55,777 nt of DNA from Parcubacteria group bacterium (GCA_943354475.1 CALRBT010000005.1:1-55777); one strand, 5' to 3'; shown: positions 35,873 to 44,535, counted from the stretch's first letter. The notes: generated by a model not told the origin, from the sequence alone. Program-made: numbers and translations.

Positions 35873-37057
35873 ATGGAACCAACCACCATCTTTCAGAATG
35901 TGCGCCGACACAAATCAATCGTCATTGATATCTCAGTTCTTTTGATAACACTTGCGACTATTGGAGGGTTATTATTCTTTTTCTCTTCAAAAAAATCTTC
36001 CATAGAAACAAACCTCCTTGGTGCATGGGCAAAGACTGCCGTTACATACAATGACCACCGAGAAGTAGTGCCTCAAGAAGAAACTGAATATTGGGGTTTT
36101 GTAAAAGAACCCATGGATAAAGGGTTCCGTGAATACTACGGGACCAGCACCCAATCCTTAGGTTCTCTCGGATCGTGGAAGGTGCGCACTGTTGGCGGTA
36201 CCAAAATACTTGATTCTTTTTTTTACGGAGACACTTCAAAGAGTGATTCTTACAAAATACAAACCTTAACGAAAGATACTTTAGTACTTGCAAGATTGGG
36301 TGAAAATGATATTCCTGATAACTATACACTGGAGTTTGTACGTGTCCGAACTCCAGAGGAGGAGTCTGCCATTGTCTTGAGTACCACAGGCGAAGAGAGC
36401 GTTACTATTTGTAACAAGCTAAGTAAGGAAGAAAATGTTGATGGACAAGTTATCCTCCCCATAACCTGCACTAGAGAAATTGGGAAAGAAGAGCGTGCTG
36501 ACTTTACCTACAAACCAGACGGCTCACTTATTGTAAGTAGAGAAGGAAAAACTATTTTTGCACTTGAAGCTGACAATGGAGAAGAAGGTGGTAACTTTGT
36601 CTCCCTTACCAACGGTATAGGCCCGTTTCTTTGGAGTGGTTCACTTTCTCTAAAGGATATAACTTTTGATGGCTATAGCGACCTACAAGTACTGGTTTAT
36701 GCTGGAGCATACAATTACTCCTATAGTTTTTACAGATACAATCCTCAAACACACACCTTTGATAAAGAGCCTCTGCTAAAGGATGTCGTCAATCCAGACA
36801 TCGACCTCAAGACAAAAACTATTTCTTACTTTAACAAAGGTCGTGGGCTCGGTGATCTCCACACATTTGGAACATATCGTTTTGAAAATGGAAGATATAT
36901 TCTTGTTCACGAAGAAAATCAGGATATCGCTCCTGGATCGGAGTTTGACAGCGATGACATGAAATATATTCGTACCGTGCGCGAGCTCCAGAATGGAGTG
37001 ATGATGGTAACAAAAACAGAAACTCTGACAAGAAAAGAGGTCTTTGGAGAAAACTAG
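35873..37057 (+). CDS. Membrane-anchored XAC2610-like surface protein
   Basis: 394 aa. One membrane segment (ISVLLITLATIGGLLFFFSS), then a lipocalin-like module (NLLGAWAKTAVTYNDHREV...), then a C-terminal region with the calcium-loop-like motif DITFDGYSDLQVLVYAGAYNYSYSFYRYN typical of XAC2610/FG-GAP-type domains. A TAAAAT box ends 9 nt before the ATG, so it is probably leaderless. It overlaps the convergent methyltransferase gene by 4 bp. Role unknown; likely extracytoplasmic. Confidence 0.6.
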   Translation: MEPTTIFQNVRRHKSIVIDISVLLITLATIGGLLFFFSSKKSSIETNLLGAWAKTAVTYNDHREVVPQEETEYWGFVKEPMDKGFREYYGTSTQSLGSLGSWKVRTVGGTKILDSFFYGDTSKSDSYKIQTLTKDTLVLARLGENDIPDNYTLEFVRVRTPEEESAIVLSTTGEESVTICNKLSKEENVDGQVILPITCTREIGKEERADFTYKPDGSLIVSREGKTIFALEADNGEEGGNFVSLTNGIGPFLWSGSLSLKDITFDGYSDLQVLVYAGAYNYSYSFYRYNPQTHTFDKEPLLKDVVNPDIDLKTKTISYFNKGRGLGDLHTFGTYRFENGRYILVHEENQDIAPGSEFDSDDMKYIRTVRELQNGVMMVTKTETLTRKEVFGEN

Positions 37058-37944
37058 AAAGCACTCCAGCGTGCAAAAATTCCACAAGGAAGTAGTCTCC
37101 CTCCTTCACTTGATTCTCTTAAAGTTAATTCTCCCGACTCCAAAACCCCATTAAACTTTTGAACCAAAGGTTTTAAGTTATTCTCATAAGCGATAGATGA
37201 GTATCCTGCTGAGTAGCCATTCAGTATAAAGAATAGTGGTTTGTCACTAAGTAGTTTCATCGCTGTCTCAATAAGAGGAGTTAGATCTTCCTCTATTTTC
37301 CAAAGCTCTCCTTTTGCGCCGTGTCCAAACGCAGGAGGATCCATGATAATTGCGTCATACTTGTTTCCACGCCTAATTTCACGATCTACAAACTTCTTTG
37401 CGTCATCAATAATCCATCGAACAGGCTTATCTGAAAGTTTTGATAATGTGGCGTTTTCCTTTGCTAGAGCAATAGCAGTCTTTGAGCCATCAACATGAAC
37501 AACCTGAGCTCCAGCAGAAAGGGCTGCGAGTGTAGCCCCTCCGGTATATCCAAAAAGGTTGAGTACTGAAGTTGGTCGATCTGTTGCCTTAATTTTATCA
37601 ATAATCCATTGCCAGTTGGCGTACTGTTCTGGAAAAAGCCCGATATGTTTAAATGGTGCGAGCACTATCTTAAAGACGAGTCCGAGTTCGGTAAAAGTAA
37701 TCTGCCAACTTTTTGGTACTCCCATAGACACTTTCCAGGAACCACTCTTACCTCCTTCGCCTGGCTTAAAGATTACATTGGCATCCTGCCACCTTTTTTT
37801 ATCTAAGTGCTTTAACCAAAGCGCCTGAGGATCAGGTCGAGCAAGTATCACCTTACCCAACCGTTCAAGCTTTTCCCCATCCCCACTATCAAGAAGCTCG
37901 TAGTCAGAGGAGGTTTCGGTAATGAGTATACTGCGATGTTCCAT
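37054..37944 (-). CDS. Class I SAM-dependent methyltransferase (RlmI/RlmK-like)
   Basis: 296 aa. SAM-binding motif I VLNLFGYTGGATLAAL, motif II VVHVDGSKTAIALAKEN, and the catalytic motif IIMDPPAFGHG are those of the 23S rRNA m5C methyltransferase family (RlmI). The N-terminal PUA domain of RlmI is missing; the first 90 residues form a small beta domain instead. The target base is not determined by sequence. Confidence 0.85.
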   Translation of the reverse strand: MEHRSILITETSSDYELLDSGDGEKLERLGKVILARPDPQALWLKHLDKKRWQDANVIFKPGEGGKSGSWKVSMGVPKSWQITFTELGLVFKIVLAPFKHIGLFPEQYANWQWIIDKIKATDRPTSVLNLFGYTGGATLAALSAGAQVVHVDGSKTAIALAKENATLSKLSDKPVRWIIDDAKKFVDREIRRGNKYDAIIMDPPAFGHGAKGELWKIEEDLTPLIETAMKLLSDKPLFFILNGYSAGYSSIAYENNLKPLVQKFNGVLESGELTLRESSEGGRLLPCGIFARWSAF

Positions 37945-37961
37945 GGAAGAATTTTTTACAA

Positions 37962-38462
37962 TTATTTCTTTAACTTTCCGATGTCTGAAGCGAGCTGGGC
38001 AAGATTTGCTTGGATCTTCTCAAGAGTTATCTGTTCGTTTTTTTCTTCTTCAACTTCCAACTTGTCTTCTTCAGTAATCTCGTCGACATCTTCTTGGATT
38101 TCATCGATATCCTTTTGGATCTCGTCGACGTCTTCTTGAATCTCGACAACATCTTCCGCAATTTCATCAATTCCCTCTTCAATTTCATCAAGATTTTCTT
38201 CAACGTCACGCAAACTTTCTGTGTTTCGATTCACCGACATTTGAATAAAAATTGAAAGATATATAGCTTCGAGGGAAACGATAGTTGTGAGCACGAGAAG
38301 AACTCTATCCCAAGGAACTCCTGCTATACCAAGAATGAAGGCGGAAGCAAAAAATAGTGTATGGACCACAAGTGAAGCGGGAGATCCAATCCATTTAGTA
38401 AAGGTTGCTCCTATCCCCCTCTCTTCAATTTTTATTTTTTTCTGAGTATTATTTTTTTCCAT
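37962..38462 (-). CDS. Two-transmembrane protein with heptad-repeat tail (DUF1003-like)
   Basis: 166 aa. Residues ~20-75 hold two membrane segments around GVPWDRVLLVLTTIVSLEAIYLSIFIQMSVNRNTESLRD, which resembles DUF1003 and low-affinity iron permease proteins. The tail has nearly perfect heptads (EIQEDVDEIQKDIDEIQEDVDEI) and is strongly acidic, a long coiled coil. The repeated DNA in that stretch makes it prone to length change. Function unknown. Confidence 0.65.
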   Translation of the reverse strand: MEKNNTQKKIKIEERGIGATFTKWIGSPASLVVHTLFFASAFILGIAGVPWDRVLLVLTTIVSLEAIYLSIFIQMSVNRNTESLRDVEENLDEIEEGIDEIAEDVVEIQEDVDEIQKDIDEIQEDVDEITEEDKLEVEEEKNEQITLEKIQANLAQLASDIGKLKK

Positions 38463-38486
38463 GATAACTACTGTTACATACCAGTT

Positions 38487-39461
38487 CTACCTTGCTCTTT
38501 TTGAAGAGAGGTATGAGAAGAAAATAAAAATAAGGCCAATCAAACCAGTAATAACTTCTGGAACATGGACAACGAGCCCAACAAACATTGAAGCGGCAAG
38601 ACCAAAAATTGCCCAGTGAGCGCCGTGCTCTAAATAAATCAATGTATCGAGCGTTTTTTTACGAACAAAATGAAGTGTCAGTGTTCGAACAAAAAGTGCA
38701 CCGATACCGAGCCCAACTGCAATAATCAGAATTGAGGATGTTAAAGCAAACGCGCCGACAACACCATCGAGCGAGAATGCTGAGTCAATCACATTGAGAT
38801 ACAGGAATAACGCCAAACCACCAGACGCAATGTTCTTTATACCGCGATTAAAGGAGTTGGCAACACCTTCAACAAGTACGAAGAGTACAATTCCAATAAT
38901 TCCTGCAATAAGAATTGATGACGCAATAGCTGGTAGTACGAAACTAAATATCAACAGAACGATGAGAGCGAGGGCTATTTCTAGTGCCTCAATTCTTCCC
39001 AATCTTGAGAGATATTTCTCAATAACCTCAATCCAATGAACATCCTTTGCTTCATTAAAAAAATATTTTAGTGAAACCATCAACAAAAAACTTCCTCCGA
39101 AAGCACTGATTGCTGGATGAACTGATTCAAGAAGATGTCCGTACTCTGCGGCGTTATAAATCGCCAAGTGTGCTATAAAAAACGGCGATGTCCACAGAGC
39201 AACACTCACAATCACAACAGGAAGAACGACTCTTGTCCCAAAAACTGCAATCAATATACCCCAAGTTAAAAATCGTTTTTGCCAAACCTTATCCATCTTA
39301 GCAAGAATTTTTGCGTTGATGACCGCATTATCAAACGAAAGTGTTACTTCCAAAACACAGAGAATCATTGTAAGGAACAGTGCGGCAACACCACTCCATA
39401 AATAAACAGCAGTGAGTGCGACTATAGAAATAATAAATGGTGGAATAAATGCTCTATTCAT
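38487..39461 (-). CDS. DUF475/TerC-superfamily integral membrane protein
   Basis: 324 aa from ATG 39461; the track start at 39515 adds a non-family stretch. About nine membrane segments. EVTLSFDNAVINAKIL and NVIDSAFSLDGVVGAFALT carry the paired acidic motifs of the TerC fold, thought to handle metal ions such as manganese. No manganese-riboswitch consensus was recognised in the short leader. Confidence 0.85.
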   Translation of the reverse strand: MNRAFIPPFIISIVALTAVYLWSGVAALFLTMILCVLEVTLSFDNAVINAKILAKMDKVWQKRFLTWGILIAVFGTRVVLPVVIVSVALWTSPFFIAHLAIYNAAEYGHLLESVHPAISAFGGSFLLMVSLKYFFNEAKDVHWIEVIEKYLSRLGRIEALEIALALIVLLIFSFVLPAIASSILIAGIIGIVLFVLVEGVANSFNRGIKNIASGGLALFLYLNVIDSAFSLDGVVGAFALTSSILIIAVGLGIGALFVRTLTLHFVRKKTLDTLIYLEHGAHWAIFGLAASMFVGLVVHVPEVITGLIGLIFIFFSYLSSKRAR

Positions 39462-39530
39462 AATAATGACCTTACGGTGGCAAGCACCTCTTTTAATAGC
39501 ACACGATGAAACCAAACTAACGAAAAAAAC

Positions 39531-41183
39531 CTACATTGTCGAGTGATGTGACATTAAACGTTTTATATCCTCCCGAGTCCCTCCTACTTTTTTGCCAGGA
39601 TTTAAAACATTCAAAGGATCAAAGATATGCTTCACTTCCGTGAATAAATCGCAGACTTCTTTCCCATACATCATTTCAAGATATGGTGTACGGATAATAC
39701 CATCATTATGCTCACCTGTAATTGATCCGTGGTACTTGGCAATCAATATATACACCTTTTCAGAAAGTTCAAGGATAATGTTTCTTGATTTTTCTGAAGA
39801 GAGGTCCATGAGTGGGATAATATGAAAATTGCCATTTCCAATGTGTCCTGCAATTGTATAGATGATATCGTACTGACCAAGAAGCGCATTGAGTTCCGGT
39901 AAAAATTTTGGGTACACATCTGGATCAACAACAAAGTCATCTATGAATGCTGAGGCATAAAGCCCACGGGAACTTTTGCGTAGAAGGGAAAAACTTTCTC
40001 GCCTAACGATCCAATACTTATTCGCTTCCCTTTCGTTCTTAGCGATCCGAGTCTTAAGATTCATGTCCTTCAGTGATTCCTCCGCAAGCTTACAAACTCG
40101 CAAAGCTTCCCCACTTGTATCCTCCGCAAATTCTGCCATTAAGATTAGTTTTGGAACACCACCAGTCATGACCATTGAAACTTCTGGTAAAAACGAAAGC
40201 CCTAAAGAAACCGCTCCAGTGACACCTAGTTTACTAATCATTTGTGGTAAGAATCGAACGGCGAGTTTGAAGGTGTGGTCATCGTAAGACTCAAATGATT
40301 CTGGGTTAAATCTAAGAACCCTGCGCACTATCTCTGGCAGTGTATCAAGATTCTTGAGAAAAATAATGAGCATTGCTCGATGTTCTTTTGGTGTCACCAG
40401 AGAAATCTTGGCGGAAGTCATCAGCGCTAAAGTCCCCTGTGCTCCCGTTAATAACTTTGCAAGATTAAATGTCCCCTTTTCTTCATCAACAACACTCCAC
40501 AGTGCGTATCCTGCTGAGTTCTTAGAAACTTTTGGCTTAGCATTCGCGATAAGCTCCTTATTGTGAGAAATAAGCTCTGATATTTTACGATAAATATCCC
40601 CCTCAAGGGTTTGTTCAATTTTTTTCTTTTCTAACTCCTCATTGTTTAACTCTTTAAAGTTAGCGATGCTGCCGTCCGATAGAACTGCGTTTATTTCTTC
40701 AACATACTTTTCTGTCTTTCCGTAGCGAAGTGAACGCTCACCGCCTGAGTTGTTGTTCACTATTCCGCCCATCGCAGCAAGTCCACGAGAAGCTGGGTAG
40801 CTGGGCAACAGCAGGTTCCTTTTTAACGTCTCTTTTTCAAAATCACGGTAGTACATTCCTGGTTCGACCAAGGCGTCCTTATCTGTGAGTTCGAGGAGCT
40901 GATTCATATGCTTCGTAAAACCCATAGCAATAGATGAGGTGAGGGGGCCACCACTCATACAAGTGCCAGCTGATCGTGCTGTAACGGATACATTAGTCCC
41001 CTTTTCCCGCTCACCGTGAACATAAGAAAGGACTGCTGAAACGTCTGCCACATTTTTCGGAAAAATGACGAGTGTTGGCCTCTCTTCAAAAACCGAAGTG
41101 TCACGACTAAACTCTGTTAACGTTTTTGAATCAGTGACAATCTCTCCTTGTATTATTTTTTGTAGTTCTTCTTTTTGAGACAT
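39531..41183 (-). CDS. FAD-linked D-2-hydroxyacid (lactate/glycolate) dehydrogenase
   Basis: 550 aa from ATG 41183; the ORF extension overlaps the next gene. The PCMH-type FAD domain has RPTLVIFPKNVADVSAVL, ARSAGTCMSGGPL and GGIVNNNSGGERSLRYGKT. The C-terminal substrate domain has AGHIGNGNFHIIPL and SITGEHNDGIIRTPYL, close to the HxGxGNxH and GEHGxG motifs of GlcD and D-lactate dehydrogenases. No iron-sulfur domain is fused. The enzyme would oxidise a hydroxyacid and pass electrons to a quinone. It starts 1 bp after the alternative-oxidase-like gene, which suggests a functional pair. Confidence 0.88.
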   Translation of the reverse strand: MSQKEELQKIIQGEIVTDSKTLTEFSRDTSVFEERPTLVIFPKNVADVSAVLSYVHGEREKGTNVSVTARSAGTCMSGGPLTSSIAMGFTKHMNQLLELTDKDALVEPGMYYRDFEKETLKRNLLLPSYPASRGLAAMGGIVNNNSGGERSLRYGKTEKYVEEINAVLSDGSIANFKELNNEELEKKKIEQTLEGDIYRKISELISHNKELIANAKPKVSKNSAGYALWSVVDEEKGTFNLAKLLTGAQGTLALMTSAKISLVTPKEHRAMLIIFLKNLDTLPEIVRRVLRFNPESFESYDDHTFKLAVRFLPQMISKLGVTGAVSLGLSFLPEVSMVMTGGVPKLILMAEFAEDTSGEALRVCKLAEESLKDMNLKTRIAKNEREANKYWIVRRESFSLLRKSSRGLYASAFIDDFVVDPDVYPKFLPELNALLGQYDIIYTIAGHIGNGNFHIIPLMDLSSEKSRNIILELSEKVYILIAKYHGSITGEHNDGIIRTPYLEMMYGKEVCDLFTEVKHIFDPLNVLNPGKKVGGTREDIKRLMSHHSTM

Positions 41184-41184
41184 T

Positions 41185-41892
41185 TTATTTCTTTTCCAAC
41201 AGTTTTCGGATATGGTGCATCGAGCTGTTACGGTGGACCAGCTCATCATTTCTGATTGAGAGGAAAAGTTCGTATTCATTTCTCACATGTCGTCCATAAA
41301 AGTCGAGATATTCACTCGAGACAGGTTTTTTCTTCAACTTATCTCCCTGTTGTTTAAGAAAAAGATCATACTCACGAAAAGCGTGGTCTTCAAAAAGATA
41401 GTTGAGTTCGAGTGCTCGACGTGGACTAAAGAAATAGAGTATAAAGACTGCCCAAAAATAAAAGAGTGAGAAAAGAACGGGAATAAGTGTGTGCATAAAA
41501 AAATTGGCGCCATGTTCCTTTTGGACAATGTGACTGATAACTACCACATGCATCGTCTCATTATCTTGCGCCATACGACTAAAGGCTGAAGTCTTTGCAA
41601 GTTCAATGGCTTTTTTTTCGTTACCATGGAAGGCTGACAGAAAGACGTAGCTTGCCACTTCCCACGACTGGTACGGAATACGAGCAATCACTTCTATCGC
41701 CTTGAATTTCTGATAGCTTGGCTTTTTTCCATAAAACAGGGTACCGAGGGAAACGAGAATATTTCCAAGTACTCGAGAAGTGAAAGAAACCTTACAATTA
41801 TCACACTCCTCTTTGTACGCACGAAAGGAGTCTTCGTCACAAAGTTTCTCTGCCAAGAGTTCATGCTCTGCCTTATCAAGTTCTGGAACCAT
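41185..41892 (-). CDS. Alternative oxidase-like diiron protein
   Basis: 235 aa. All six expected diiron ligands fit: E67 (FKAIEVIARIPY), E112 and H115 (QDNETMHVV), E168 (LELNYLFEDH), E217 and H220 (RNDELVHRNSSMHH). Spacing and the hydrophobic patch FFMHTLIPVLFSLFYFWAVFILYFF match monotopic alternative oxidases, which take electrons from quinol to reduce oxygen to water without pumping protons. The adjoining FAD dehydrogenase could reduce the quinone. Divergent from well-known members, so another membrane diiron carboxylate enzyme is possible. Confidence 0.75.
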   Translation of the reverse strand: MVPELDKAEHELLAEKLCDEDSFRAYKEECDNCKVSFTSRVLGNILVSLGTLFYGKKPSYQKFKAIEVIARIPYQSWEVASYVFLSAFHGNEKKAIELAKTSAFSRMAQDNETMHVVVISHIVQKEHGANFFMHTLIPVLFSLFYFWAVFILYFFSPRRALELNYLFEDHAFREYDLFLKQQGDKLKKKPVSSEYLDFYGRHVRNEYELFLSIRNDELVHRNSSMHHIRKLLEKK

Positions 41893-41956
41893 GCCTTTAT
41901 TTTACCCTATCGTGAGATTATTCAGAAGGGCTTAAATTAAATTCGTGCTGATATTT

Positions 41957-42400
41957 CTATCCAATATATCTAACCTCATCTGAAAGAATCGTTCCAGCTT
42001 TAAGATCAGTTTGAATCGGCTGAGGTAAAATATTTACCTCATCATCTTTATCTACCCATTTTATATCAAAGAGTTCGTGCTTATGTGTCCCTTCAAATTT
42101 TGAAATATCTAAATAATCTATTGGATTTGTGACCTCAAAAAAGAATTCAACTGTTTGGACCTCTTCTTTTTCTGTAACTGCCTTCATGTTGTGAACGTAC
42201 AGCAACCTTCCAATCTCTGGTTTAATACCAAGCTCTTCAATAATTTCCCGAACTAAACATTCTTTTATTCCTTCTCCCCACTCTAAATGTCCCCCAGGAA
42301 GTGCAAAGCCTGCTGAGGTCGGCCTATGCTGTACCACGAGCAACTTACCTTCGTGGTAAATAATCGCTCGACACCTGATGGTTAATTTTTTCTCTGACAT
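41957..42400 (-). CDS. Nudix hydrolase
   Basis: 147 aa. The Nudix box GGHLEWGEGIKECLVREIIEELGI fits GX5EX7REUXEEXGU. It hydrolyses a nucleoside diphosphate linked to another group; the substrate cannot be predicted. It lies 3 bp after ilvE on the same strand. Confidence 0.93.
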   Translation of the reverse strand: MSEKKLTIRCRAIIYHEGKLLVVQHRPTSAGFALPGGHLEWGEGIKECLVREIIEELGIKPEIGRLLYVHNMKAVTEKEEVQTVEFFFEVTNPIDYLDISKFEGTHKHELFDIKWVDKDDEVNILPQPIQTDLKAGTILSDEVRYIG

Positions 42401-42403
42401 ACT

Positions 42404-43321
42404 CTACACTGATGTTAAAAAATCTAAATATTTTTCTTCTTCCCCATGCATCACTCGCCAATGAATTTCTTTGATTCGCTTAGTGATTGGACCAATCTTA
42501 CCATCCCCTATCATACGCGCATCAACTTCTTTGATTGGTGCAATGAATGCGGATGTACCTGATGCAAAAATTTCATCAGCAACATAGAGCTCGGTGAGGT
42601 CAATCCCCCGTTCCTGTACCTGAATCCCCATATCGCGGGCAACCTCTAGCACCGTACGTCGGTTGATACCCTCAAGAAGGTCACTGGTAGTGTCGGGAGT
42701 TATCAACACATTGTCTCTGACCATAAAAATGTTGGCGGCGGAGAGTTCACAAACGTGTCCATGAACATCAAGGAAAATGCAGTCGTCATACCCACTATCA
42801 ATGGCGTCCTGTTTACCAAGTACCGAGTTGACGTAGGCGCCATTTACTTTGGCACGAGATGGAATCGAGAAATCAGGAACGCGACGCCAAACACTCGTTT
42901 TTAGTCGCGCACCATCTTGAGGAACGATTGGTTTTGCTTCGTAGATAAACATACTCACCGTGTTTGAGAGTCCACGGGAGCGTGTTCCAGCGACCAGATC
43001 TGGAACGTGGACGGTGGCACGGACGAACACATCTTCGATAGGAGTATTTGCAGAGACAAGTTCTTTGACTGCACCGACAAATTTCTCATAATTCCACTCC
43101 TTTTCAAAGGTATCCATCCCAATAATTCGAGCTGAATTAATTAACCTCCGGTAGTGTAGGAGTAAACGAAACGCCATGAGTCCATTCTTTGTCACTGATA
43201 CTTGAAACACAGTGTAAACACTAAGTCCATACAATACAGAAGAACTCGCAACACTGAGGTGTGCGTCGGCAATCGGAACAATCTTATCGCCAAAGTATGC
43301 TTTTTCATATATTCGAGCCAT
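42404..43321 (-). CDS. ilvE: Branched-chain amino acid aminotransferase
   Basis: 305 aa class IV PLP aminotransferase. ATG 43321 is chosen over an upstream GTG. DAHLSVASSSVLYGLSVY, RRVPDFSIPSRAKVNGAYVNS (PLP lysine in RAKVN), and ELSAANIFMV with EGINRRTVLEVARDMG are typical of IlvE. It interconverts Val/Leu/Ile with their 2-oxo acids. No other branched-chain biosynthesis gene is in the window, so a catabolic or scavenging role is possible. Confidence 0.92.
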   Translation of the reverse strand: MARIYEKAYFGDKIVPIADAHLSVASSSVLYGLSVYTVFQVSVTKNGLMAFRLLLHYRRLINSARIIGMDTFEKEWNYEKFVGAVKELVSANTPIEDVFVRATVHVPDLVAGTRSRGLSNTVSMFIYEAKPIVPQDGARLKTSVWRRVPDFSIPSRAKVNGAYVNSVLGKQDAIDSGYDDCIFLDVHGHVCELSAANIFMVRDNVLITPDTTSDLLEGINRRTVLEVARDMGIQVQERGIDLTELYVADEIFASGTSAFIAPIKEVDARMIGDGKIGPITKRIKEIHWRVMHGEEEKYLDFLTSV

Positions 43322-43450
43322 CACTTACAGTATACCGCCATTTTTATAAAATGTTGCTACGGCTTCTCTGATAAGTAGTACCAACTCCCTAACAAAATCT
43401 ATCAATATAAAACAAAAAAAACAGCTTTCGCTGATTTACTTAGGTTACTA

Positions 43451-43557
43451 TAAAAAAGAAGAAGGGCAACTGGATACGGGGAATCGTACCAGCTGCCTTT
43501 CCGATAGTCCGCGGGGCCAACGCGGGGAGAGCAGCAAGGGTCAGTTGCAGGTGACCC
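43451..43557 (-). ncRNA. Candidate small RNA (~107 nt) in accessory region
   Basis: On the minus strand the segment starts with hairpin GGGTCA/TGACCC (43538-43557), has a GC-rich middle (CCGCG/CGCGG possibilities), and ends with stem GGCAGCTGG/CCAGTTGCC (43464-43496) followed by TTCTTCTTTTTT, a strong terminator. A TTGACT box lies 17 nt from TAGCTT upstream. The 62-aa ORF over it has no credible start or composition. It matches no RNA family I know. Confidence 0.45.
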
Positions 43558-43604
43558 ATACCTAAGATAAAGCTATCATGGGAGCAAAATAAAGTCAAGG
43601 GGTA

Positions 43605-43636
43605 GTCGGTGAGTGGCTGCAACCCCACTCACCGAC
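43605..43636. terminator. Perfect 12-bp hairpin after the cysteine-rich peptide gene
   Basis: GTCGGTGAGTGG, 8-nt loop, CCACTCACCGAC, about 45 bp past the stop of the 41-aa peptide. The T-rich stretch on the minus strand starts only after TACCCC, so termination efficiency is uncertain. Confidence 0.6.
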
Positions 43637-43681
43637 CCCGGCAGACTGCTACCTCACAGCCCTACCGATGCAACATCAGGT

Positions 43682-43807
43682 CTACTTCCGGTCGAGACAT
43701 CGACCGGATGACGAGCACCAATTGTCGCATTTCTCGGCGTAGGCTGGTTTGGCAAGTGCGAGGCAAAGCCCCACAACTGCCATGAGGCACAGTACTGTGT
43801 GTCGCAT
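43682..43807 (-). CDS. Secreted cysteine-containing micropeptide (41 aa)
   Basis: Too short for the ORF track. AAGGGA lies 7 nt before the ATG. MRHTVLCLMAVVGLCLALAKPAYA is a textbook signal peptide with an AYA cleavage site. The mature peptide would be only 17 residues (EKCDNWCSSSGRCLDRK) with three cysteines. A TTGACC box lies ~115 bp upstream of the ATG, with a weak TAGGGT 17 nt downstream of it, and a strong hairpin follows. The overlapping track ORF (43662-43940) is a shadow. Function unknown; a secreted signal, bacteriocin-like or envelope peptide could look like this. Confidence 0.6.
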   Translation of the reverse strand: MRHTVLCLMAVVGLCLALAKPAYAEKCDNWCSSSGRCLDRK

Positions 43808-43969
43808 GAAATTTCCCTTCACGCAGACCTTGGGAACTACTCCGCCCCCCACCTCTCTCCCGATAGGTGTACAAAGAACGGATTAGACCCAGAAGCACCC
43901 TACTACCTCTGAGTGGATAGGTCAAGACATGAGTGTCCAAGAACCCTCATTAAGATTAATTTACACAGC

Positions 43970-44524
43970 TCATCCATTAGAATTACTTCGTTGATAAATT
44001 TGAATATCGTACCCCTTTGTTTCTTCATCACTTCTCGACAGCCCCAATAATTCAAGTTTAGTAAAGAGTTCTTCCTTCACCTCTTCTGGACTAACATCAT
44101 CATCTACTAATCTTTCAAGTTCAACAAAGGTGCCAAGTTGCTCTACCTGGTCTAAACAAATCTCACATTCTCCAAGTTTACCCTTTCTTCGTATTTTTTT
44201 AACCTCAAGTACAGGCGACCACCCAAGAGTGGTGAGTATCAAATGGGTTGCTTTTGGATCCACAACTTCTGTTTCGTACTCTATGTTATCCATCTCTCCA
44301 GAGCGTTGTTTTTTAAGGTTGAGTTGGGCAGTGTTTTTCAAATAACGTATGCGTATAAATACATCACCTTCTTTGGAGTTAGCCAACCCTTTGGTACTAC
44401 CTCCCAAAGAATAGATAACATCTCGTTGACTTATTGGTTCAGAGAGAACACAACTCTTCTCCTTAAGACGAGTCTCGAGCTCTTCGAAATTATTCACCTT
44501 TAATTTTACTTCTATTTCGCGCAT
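43970..44524 (-). CDS. CYTH-domain protein (CyaB/ThTPase-like)
   Basis: 184 aa from ATG 44524 (MREIEVKLKV), preferred because EIEVK is the conserved N-terminal CYTH motif; the track ORF starts further up in element B2. Further motifs: FIRIRYL, AQLNLKKQRSG, YETEVVD and FVELERLV. CYTH enzymes hydrolyse or cyclise triphosphates (triphosphate phosphohydrolases, class IV adenylate cyclases). The substrate is undetermined. Confidence 0.88.
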   Translation of the reverse strand: MREIEVKLKVNNFEELETRLKEKSCVLSEPISQRDVIYSLGGSTKGLANSKEGDVFIRIRYLKNTAQLNLKKQRSGEMDNIEYETEVVDPKATHLILTTLGWSPVLEVKKIRRKGKLGECEICLDQVEQLGTFVELERLVDDDVSPEEVKEELFTKLELLGLSRSDEETKGYDIQIYQRSNSNG

Positions 44525-44535
44525 ATATCGTGGAT

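Noticed and set aside
39462-39530. Manganese (yybP-ykoY) riboswitch before the TerC-like gene
   Set aside because: The short leader contains GAGGTGCTTGCCACC but lacks the conserved core and there is too little room for the aptamer.
43464-43500. A tRNA 3' half (GGTACGATTCCCC resembles a T-loop)
   Set aside because: The loop is 8 nt and lacks TTCRANN, and no D-arm or anticodon arm fits. It reads better as an intrinsic terminator.
43440-43628. 62-aa ORF over the candidate small RNA
   Set aside because: No Shine-Dalgarno, and its C-terminus is translated from the terminator T run (FFFFIVT).
43662-43940. 92-aa minus-strand track ORF
   Set aside because: A different frame in the same place encodes a signal peptide with a good Shine-Dalgarno. 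The 92-aa frame has none of these and an odd Arg/Ser composition.
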